64,000 bases of DNA from Variovorax sp. OK212 (lineage in GTDB: Bacteria > Pseudomonadota > Gammaproteobacteria > Burkholderiales > Burkholderiaceae_C), in contig NZ_FOLP01000020.1 in assembly GCF_900112425.1 (NCBI RefSeq), positions 1-64,000 of the forward strand, in the 5' to 3' direction. Every line of letters begins with the position of its first letter. Within the stretch, counting starts at the first letter, position 1. A model generated the notes under the pieces. That model saw only the letters and a program-made list of their open reading frames with translations, ran no database searches and was not told the DNA's origin. Below are positions 58,628 through 64,000 of the stretch, in pieces. A program made the position numbers and the translations under genes.

Positions 58628-61426
58628 ATGCACGCAACCGTGAGCGCACCACAGGATCACTTCGCCGGAAAAATGCAGGAAATCTCGAACACCATCGACA
58701 CCGGCAGCTACGCCGAGCTGCTCGACACCATCCGCGCACTGAACCCCAAGCAGCGCAAGGCCGCCGCCAGCTGGATCACGGCGGACTGGAAGCAGCGCGC
58801 AGCGTCTTCCTCCTTCGCGCACCCGCGCGATGCCACCGAACCCTTCGCCCGCTGGATGCGCCTACTGGTCGCATTGACGGCCACGGCAGCCGACCCCAAG
58901 AAGGCGTTGGCCATTCCCGTTCGGCACTTGTATGCGGAGTACGGCATCCCCTGGCGCGCCGGCGAGAGCATTCCCGCGCCTGCCAGCGCCGAGGCCATTG
59001 CCGCTCTCGCGCAGAGCGCGATCGCCCGTGGCCCCGAATGGTGCGCGCACTACATGCAGCTTGTCGCCGACACAAAGAAATCCAGGCCGATGTTCGTGGA
59101 TGTACTGCTGCTCATGGCACATGCGCATGCGCTCGCACTGCCGACCACGCCGGTCATGAGCGAACTCTGGGCCGTCCGCTTCAGCCACATGCTGCCCTCC
59201 GACCGGCAGGTGGCGGACCCGTCTCTCTACGCGCACACGGCGCCGGCATTGGAACTCGAACACATCGACGGCAACTGGTCGGTGCGGGGCCGCGATGTCA
59301 TCGTCCACAGCGCGCACGAGGCCGTGCGCCTGGGACAGGCCACCGGGCCCATGCTGCTGTCGCTGTTCGACCATCGGGACGCCGTCGGCACCATGGTGCG
59401 CAACGGCGGGCAGCTCGCCATGGACCAGGCCGCGGAGGTGGTGGCCAAGCTGGTTGCGGACGGCGTGGTCGACGCCTCGCAACTGGCACGCCAGGCCATC
59501 GCAGCGTTGAGCCGTGGCGACTCGGTGAGCTGCCAACGGCTCCAGACGCGGCTGCTGATGACGGCGCACGGCGCCACCGAGGTCGTGGTCGAACAGGCCC
59601 GCGTGCTGGCCAACCTGATGGGCAGCGGCACCGGCGCAGCCGCGAGCGCTGCGCAGGAACTGCTGAGCCGCGCCGATGCAGCGGCCGCGCTGCCCGACGA
59701 CCTGTTCGTCACCGGTTGCCAGATGGTGTTCGCGCGCAAGGAAAAGGGGCTGCGCCAGGAACAGCTGGCCTGGGCCAGGCAGCGTGCCGCGCGCGCAGCT
59801 TCGGCGACGTCGGCGGTGCTGGGTATGACCGAGGCACTTCTTTGCGCCGATCACGCCTTGCAGAAAGATGCCGCCGCGGCCGTCGAGGCGGCCTGGCCCG
59901 CGCTGCCAGCACACGCGCACGCGGCGATCCTCGCGCAGATAGAAGCGAGCGGGGGCGTGCTCGACGACAAGCTGTACCGGTCGCTCTGGGAACGCTGCAC
60001 CGGAGCAGCGCCAGCGTCCGCGTCAGCAGCGGAAGGTGCCCGGCAGCCGGCAGCGAGCTCGGCCCCTGAACGCGTGGGCCTGGTGAAGCAGCGTTTCGAG
60101 CCCTTGGCAGACCCCTCGCGCATGCCCGCCGAGGTGAAGTTCAGCTTGAACGCCTACCGCCTGGCACGCGATGCCTACCAGTTCGAACGCGCGATCCAGG
60201 CGGGCGTGGATGCCATCAACGGAGGCCAGACCGCCTGGGGCCGCGCGATCGCCGAGCAGCTTGGTGGCGACATGTCGTTCTGGCTGGGCATTCGCTTCGA
60301 CACATTCAAGGGACGCGACGTGTCCGTGATCGCCTGCCTGCGCTTGAAGGAACTGAAAGAGGCCTTGGAGCGGGGAAAGCCATTCACCTTCATTTCGACG
60401 CCCAGCTACGCGCATGGCGCGATCGCGCCCGCCCGCCTGGTTGAACGCCTGGCTGCGCTGGCCGTCGCCGGCCAGACAGCCATGCCCTACGACCTGCTGA
60501 CGGCCCTGCTGCGCACGGAGCCCTGCGAGCCGGAAGCACTGGCTGCGCTGCGCGCGATCGGCAGCACCCAGGCGATCATCGCCACGGAATTCCTGGCGGC
60601 CGGCGGGGCGATGCAGTTGCAGACGCGCTGGCTCGTGGTCGGTGGCCCCGGTGCGCCCCATGCCCAACGCCATTGCGAGTTCGCCGAATGGCTATCGCCC
60701 GAAAGGCGCGAGGTGTGCGTTGCCATGCCGCCCATGCCACACCCTCCGGCCATCGACGGCGTACGCCTTGAATGGACCTGGGGCTTCGAACCCGAAACCG
60801 CCCCTGTCGCGAGCGAGTTCGACATGGCGCCGAACTGGATCACCCCCGTGCTGCCGAACAACGCCGAAGCGCTGGCGGCGCTGCACCTGTGGGGCTTTCG
60901 CCGAGCCGGGCTCGAATACGGCACCGACGGCGGCAAGGTCGTTGCCGAAAGACTGCCCTTGTTCCTTGCCGCCCACGGGCCGGCCGGGCCCGCACTCCAC
61001 CTGGCGATCCTCTATGCCATGACGGCCAACGACGCGTCGCCTCGCCTGGCGGGCAGCGACGCGCTCGTCACGCTGCTGCAACAAGGCCGCTGCGACGGCG
61101 CGCTGGCCTGTCAGTTGCTCACTGCCTGCATCGATTGCGGCAGCGTCAAGCCGGGTCGCCTTGCCGCTTCGCTGGCGCAGGTGCATGAAGCCGGCGAGAC
61201 CGCCGCAGTCTGGGAATTGGTGCGTGCGGGTGCGATCGCAGCCCTGGGCATGGCGCGCGCACCGGCCGCCACGGCCGATCTGCTGGAACTGGGGGTTCGG
61301 GTTGCCAAGGCACTGGGTGTCAAGGAACGCATTGCGCAGCTCGCCGCGTTTGCGGAAGGCATCAAGGGCAAGCCCAACAAACTCGAAGCGCAGGCGCTGC
61401 GCCTGCATGCCTGCCTGACCGACTGA
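58628..61426 (+). CDS. Large DUF6493-like helical-repeat protein
   Basis: A 932-residue protein, almost wholly helical, with repeat-like segments (for example AAEVVAKLVADGVVDASQLARQAI) suggesting a HEAT-type solenoid. It matches my memory of the DUF6493 family, which is often encoded beside SWIM zinc-finger proteins. It has no enzyme motif, signal peptide or membrane segment. The start is uncertain: ATG 58628 or 58673. It lies 45 bases upstream of a SWIM gene on the same strand. It probably acts as a scaffold in that system. Confidence 0.65.
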   Translation: MHATVSAPQDHFAGKMQEISNTIDTGSYAELLDTIRALNPKQRKAAASWITADWKQRAASSSFAHPRDATEPFARWMRLLVALTATAADPKKALAIPVRHLYAEYGIPWRAGESIPAPASAEAIAALAQSAIARGPEWCAHYMQLVADTKKSRPMFVDVLLLMAHAHALALPTTPVMSELWAVRFSHMLPSDRQVADPSLYAHTAPALELEHIDGNWSVRGRDVIVHSAHEAVRLGQATGPMLLSLFDHRDAVGTMVRNGGQLAMDQAAEVVAKLVADGVVDASQLARQAIAALSRGDSVSCQRLQTRLLMTAHGATEVVVEQARVLANLMGSGTGAAASAAQELLSRADAAAALPDDLFVTGCQMVFARKEKGLRQEQLAWARQRAARAASATSAVLGMTEALLCADHALQKDAAAAVEAAWPALPAHAHAAILAQIEASGGVLDDKLYRSLWERCTGAAPASASAAEGARQPAASSAPERVGLVKQRFEPLADPSRMPAEVKFSLNAYRLARDAYQFERAIQAGVDAINGGQTAWGRAIAEQLGGDMSFWLGIRFDTFKGRDVSVIACLRLKELKEALERGKPFTFISTPSYAHGAIAPARLVERLAALAVAGQTAMPYDLLTALLRTEPCEPEALAALRAIGSTQAIIATEFLAAGGAMQLQTRWLVVGGPGAPHAQRHCEFAEWLSPERREVCVAMPPMPHPPAIDGVRLEWTWGFEPETAPVASEFDMAPNWITPVLPNNAEALAALHLWGFRRAGLEYGTDGGKVVAERLPLFLAAHGPAGPALHLAILYAMTANDASPRLAGSDALVTLLQQGRCDGALACQLLTACIDCGSVKPGRLAASLAQVHEAGETAAVWELVRAGAIAALGMARAPAATADLLELGVRVAKALGVKERIAQLAAFAEGIKGKPNKLEAQALRLHACLTD

Positions 61427-61471
61427 TGGACTGATGGACCGCCATACCCACTGAAGAAGCGAAGAGCCCCC

Positions 61472-62875
61472 ATGCAGACACCCACCGCCGATCTCGTCGA
61501 CACCGGCTATCTGCGCGAATCGCGCTTCATCGACCGGCGCGACCGTGACCAGCAAGGCGCGCTGGTGCTCGAAACGGCCGTCGGCCTCACGCCCCACGGC
61601 CTGGTACAGCACCCCGTGCTCTTCAGCGGCCAGGTGCTGCGGCCCGACGTGGCGGCCGGCGGGCTGCGCAGCCTGGTGGAGATCGCCTCCACCCGCTACT
61701 TCAATCCGATTCCCGGCGGCTTCGCCTCGCTCGACCCGATCGTGACGGCGCAGGGAGACCGCCTGCGCTGCGAGGCCTTTTCAGCGTGCAACGGGGTCTA
61801 TGCGCGGCTGGACCTGCTCGGCCAGAGCCTCGACGAACGGGCCCTGGGTTTCGGCACGACCAACATCGACATCAACCCGCTGCTGGCCCTGGCGCTCGCG
61901 GGCATCGCGCAGCACGAGCCGCTGCACCTGCAAGTGGGCCCCGAGCAGATCACCTTCGCGATGCCGGGCGGCCAGCACACCGAACGCAAGGTCGCGCTGC
62001 CGGAGCGCTGGGTGCGCGCGCTCGCCGAGACGCAGTGCCTCGCCAGCGGCATGGTCTTGCGCGCCGAACTCGACGGCATGGCATGGCGGCGCTTCGCGCA
62101 AGGGCTCAGCACGGCCGGCGGCAACGGCGCGGGAACCAGCCTGTGGGTCGTGCCCAGCCCCGGTGGCCTGCGGCAGACGCGGCGACCGCAGCGCGGCGCC
62201 GTGGCGCTGAACGGCACAGCCCGGCTGTCCGCCATCAGGAGGCTCCAGCACCTGGTGCAACGCGTGCGCATGTACGGACCCGAGGTGTCGGAGAGCACGC
62301 CGAGCGCCATCGGCGTGTGGGAATTCCAGCTGCCAGGCGCGCGCCTGTCGCTGATGCTCTCACCCGAACCGTACCGCGGCTTCTCGGGCGAAGGCGCGGT
62401 GCTCGCCTCGCTGGGCCGCGCGGACAACGCCGATGCGCAAACGCTGTCGGCCCTGCTGGCCTGGGAGCCTTGCATCGATCCCGCCGCGCTGGCGCAGGAA
62501 GCGCAGTTGCCGGTCGATCGGGTCGGACACGCGCTGACCGTGCTGGCCACCAGCGGCCAGGTTGGTTTCGACCTGCATGAGCAGCGCTACTTCCACCGGC
62601 AGTTGCCTTTCGGCGAAGACAGGGTGCGCCACAACTATCCGCGGCTCGAAGCCGCCAAGAAGCTGGTGGCCGACGGCGCCGTGAGCACCCAGGCAGACCG
62701 CCATCGCGTGGAGGGCGAGCACGGCACCTACTGGGTCGTGCCGCACCAGGGACGCTTGCAATGCACCTGCCTGTTCGAGGCCAAGTACAGCGGCACGCGC
62801 GGACCCTGCAAGCACGCGCTGGCGGTTCACCTGTTCACAGGGCTGCCGGCGGTTGGCGGCGCCGATGCGCGTTAG
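61472..62875 (+). CDS. SWIM zinc-finger protein
   Basis: A 467-residue protein whose C-terminus holds a SWIM zinc finger, CxCx(n)CxH: C431-x-C433 and C446-x-H448 (CTCLFEAKYS...GPCKHAL). The rest is a large region without a known enzyme motif. SWIM domains bind DNA or proteins; in bacteria such proteins occur with DUF6493 and MoxR/VWA-type genes in putative conflict systems (general knowledge). It follows the DUF6493-like gene, likely in one operon, and converges with a DUF4241 gene. Confidence 0.85.
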   Translation: MQTPTADLVDTGYLRESRFIDRRDRDQQGALVLETAVGLTPHGLVQHPVLFSGQVLRPDVAAGGLRSLVEIASTRYFNPIPGGFASLDPIVTAQGDRLRCEAFSACNGVYARLDLLGQSLDERALGFGTTNIDINPLLALALAGIAQHEPLHLQVGPEQITFAMPGGQHTERKVALPERWVRALAETQCLASGMVLRAELDGMAWRRFAQGLSTAGGNGAGTSLWVVPSPGGLRQTRRPQRGAVALNGTARLSAIRRLQHLVQRVRMYGPEVSESTPSAIGVWEFQLPGARLSLMLSPEPYRGFSGEGAVLASLGRADNADAQTLSALLAWEPCIDPAALAQEAQLPVDRVGHALTVLATSGQVGFDLHEQRYFHRQLPFGEDRVRHNYPRLEAAKKLVADGAVSTQADRHRVEGEHGTYWVVPHQGRLQCTCLFEAKYSGTRGPCKHALAVHLFTGLPAVGGADAR

Positions 62876-62900
62876 ACAGGCAGACGAGCGGCGACGCGGC

Positions 62901-63971
62901 TCAGGAGAACAGGCGCCTCCAGAGGCTCTTGCCCGCAGCCGGCTCGGCAGCAACAGCGGCCTCGGCTTTTTCGAGCAACTCGATCAGCCCCGGCACACGC
63001 GGCTTCTTGAGGCGGCGCGCATAGACCAGGTAGCTCTCTTCCTCGTCCACCGTATAGAACTGCGGCGGTGTGGGCAGCGATGGCATCGTGCCCAGCAACA
63101 CGCCCAGAGCTTCCAGCTGGTTCATGCGGATGGCGCTCGTGATCGCGGTTTCGCCCAGCGACGGAATGATCTCGTTCGCACCGGCCACGCCCTCGGCGAG
63201 CAACGCCCGGGCCGCATCGGTATCTCCGCGGACAACCGCCGCGCCCAGTGCGTCGAGCGCCGCCAGCTTCTCGGGCGACAGGCTGGCCTTGTACGCATCG
63301 CCGCGCTTGTCGTCTTCGTCGCGCGCGTCGCCGCCCTTGATCGTCATGAAGTCGGTGACCAGCGCGACAGGCTCGCCGGCCGCGTCGAAGGCCCAGAAGC
63401 TCGGATAGGTGCCGTCGCCCCAGCCCGCGCTGAAGATGACGACGTTGTTCGCGGAGCCTGCGCCCAGCGGGTAGTGGTCGACGCTGCGGTCGTCGCCCAT
63501 CTCGGCGTCGATCACGTTGTCGAAGTAGCTCACGTAGTCGGGGTCGGCGGACTCTTTCGCGTCGCGCTCGGCCATGGCGGCGGGCGTGTCGGCGTCCATG
63601 AAGCAGCCGACGCCGGCATCGACCGGATAGCCGAAGAATTCGCCGTCGCCCAGCGCTTCGGGGGACTCGCCTTCGCGCAGGGCCAACGCCCATGTCAGAT
63701 CGCCAGCCGCGAGGCTGGCGCGGTCCCGCAGCCACAGCACGGCCAGCGCATTGCGGCCCTTGTCGTGCAGCAGCTCCACGTCGAAGCGCCCGCGCACCTG
63801 CACGTTCACGGCGAACGGTGCGCGCTCGGGCTGCACCAGCGCGTCGCAGGCGACGACGCGCCCGCTCGTGATGTTCAGCGCGCCGCAGCGCTTGCGTTGC
63901 AGGTGACGCGCGGCCAGCGCGGCGTCATCGAGAAAAAGGGCTTGCAGGTTGTCGTTGTCGAGGTAGGCCAT
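62901..63971 (-). CDS. DUF4241-family protein with C-terminal ankyrin-like segment
   Basis: A 356-residue protein. The N-terminal two thirds match DUF4241: SGRVVACDAL, FFGYPVDAGVGCFMDADTPAAM in two parts, YFDNVIDAEMG and PSFWAFDAAGEPVALVTDFM. Residues 245-300 look like ankyrin-type repeats (GDTDAARALLAEGVAGAN, GETAITSAIRMNQLEALGVLL). The family is often found near toxin-immunity or effector loci; function is unknown. It converges with the SWIM gene, with 25 bases between stops. Its start is at the right edge of the window. Confidence 0.8.
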   Translation of the reverse strand: MAYLDNDNLQALFLDDAALAARHLQRKRCGALNITSGRVVACDALVQPERAPFAVNVQVRGRFDVELLHDKGRNALAVLWLRDRASLAAGDLTWALALREGESPEALGDGEFFGYPVDAGVGCFMDADTPAAMAERDAKESADPDYVSYFDNVIDAEMGDDRSVDHYPLGAGSANNVVIFSAGWGDGTYPSFWAFDAAGEPVALVTDFMTIKGGDARDEDDKRGDAYKASLSPEKLAALDALGAAVVRGDTDAARALLAEGVAGANEIIPSLGETAITSAIRMNQLEALGVLLGTMPSLPTPPQFYTVDEEESYLVYARRLKKPRVPGLIELLEKAEAAVAAEPAAGKSLWRRLFS

Positions 63972-64000
63972 GGGGCCCAGTTTCTCATTGCCTGGCCACA

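Overview
The window looks like a chromosomal segment of a high-GC beta-proteobacterium of the order Burkholderiales, most like Variovorax or a close Comamonadaceae relative. This is inferred from gene content: two Bug/TctC solute-binding proteins beside catabolic genes, six LysR regulators each next to catabolic genes, a CbpA/CbpM pair, MddA, and a small DUF4148-type secreted protein. Most of the sequence is clearly GC-rich. Two stretches differ: about 1-4.6 kb and about 8.1-11.2 kb, both with mobile-element debris. No rRNA, tRNA or CRISPR array was recognised.

Layout. 1-4.6 kb: the end of an IS3-family element that cuts a Hint-domain gene, gene remnants, an RlmI-like methyltransferase, a DUF1566 lipoprotein and an IS1182-family transposase remnant. 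4.6-8.1 kb: a membrane protein and a GGDEF-EAL protein. 8.1-11.2 kb: a low-GC island with a decayed integron-type integrase fragment and a tightly coupled DUF262-HEPN gene pair, a candidate defence or toxin-type cassette. 11.2-17.9 kb: a frameshifted EF-G-like GTPase gene below a 16-copy hexanucleotide repeat, a serine hydrolase, a regulator-hydrolase fusion, MddA and a LysR remnant. 17.9-22.8 kb: a same-strand module of LysR, sulfatase, FAD-linked oxidase and TctC. 23-30.5 kb: GST, lipoproteins, a LysR/NmrA/DUF1857 locus, RNase HI and small DUF proteins. 30.6-34.8 kb: TctC, HMG-CoA-lyase-like and CaiB genes with a divergent LysR. 34.8-44.6 kb: housekeeping and peptidase genes (pssA, penicillin-acylase family, cbpA/cbpM, MerR, M20 peptidase, tag). 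44.6-51.8 kb: small secreted protein, a metE/metR deletion scar, outer-membrane protein, LysR/DUF1345, amidase and MFS transporter. 51.9-58.1 kb: a valine-catabolism operon (mmsA, LprI-like, acyl-CoA dehydrogenase, hydroxyisobutyryl-CoA hydrolase, mmsB) with a divergent LysR. 58.1-64 kb: a DUF6493-SWIM pair with a convergent DUF4241 gene, possibly the edge of a larger conflict-type locus.

How genes work together. The valine operon should carry isobutyryl-CoA to propanoyl-CoA under the divergent LysR. The TctC-lyase-CaiB set looks like capture, CoA activation and cleavage of a branched dicarboxylic acid. The sulfatase-oxidase-TctC set looks like use of a sulfated or alpha-hydroxy acid. CbpA and CbpM form a co-chaperone and its modulator. 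The DUF262-HEPN pair and the DUF6493/SWIM/DUF4241 group are the two best candidates for poorly described systems.
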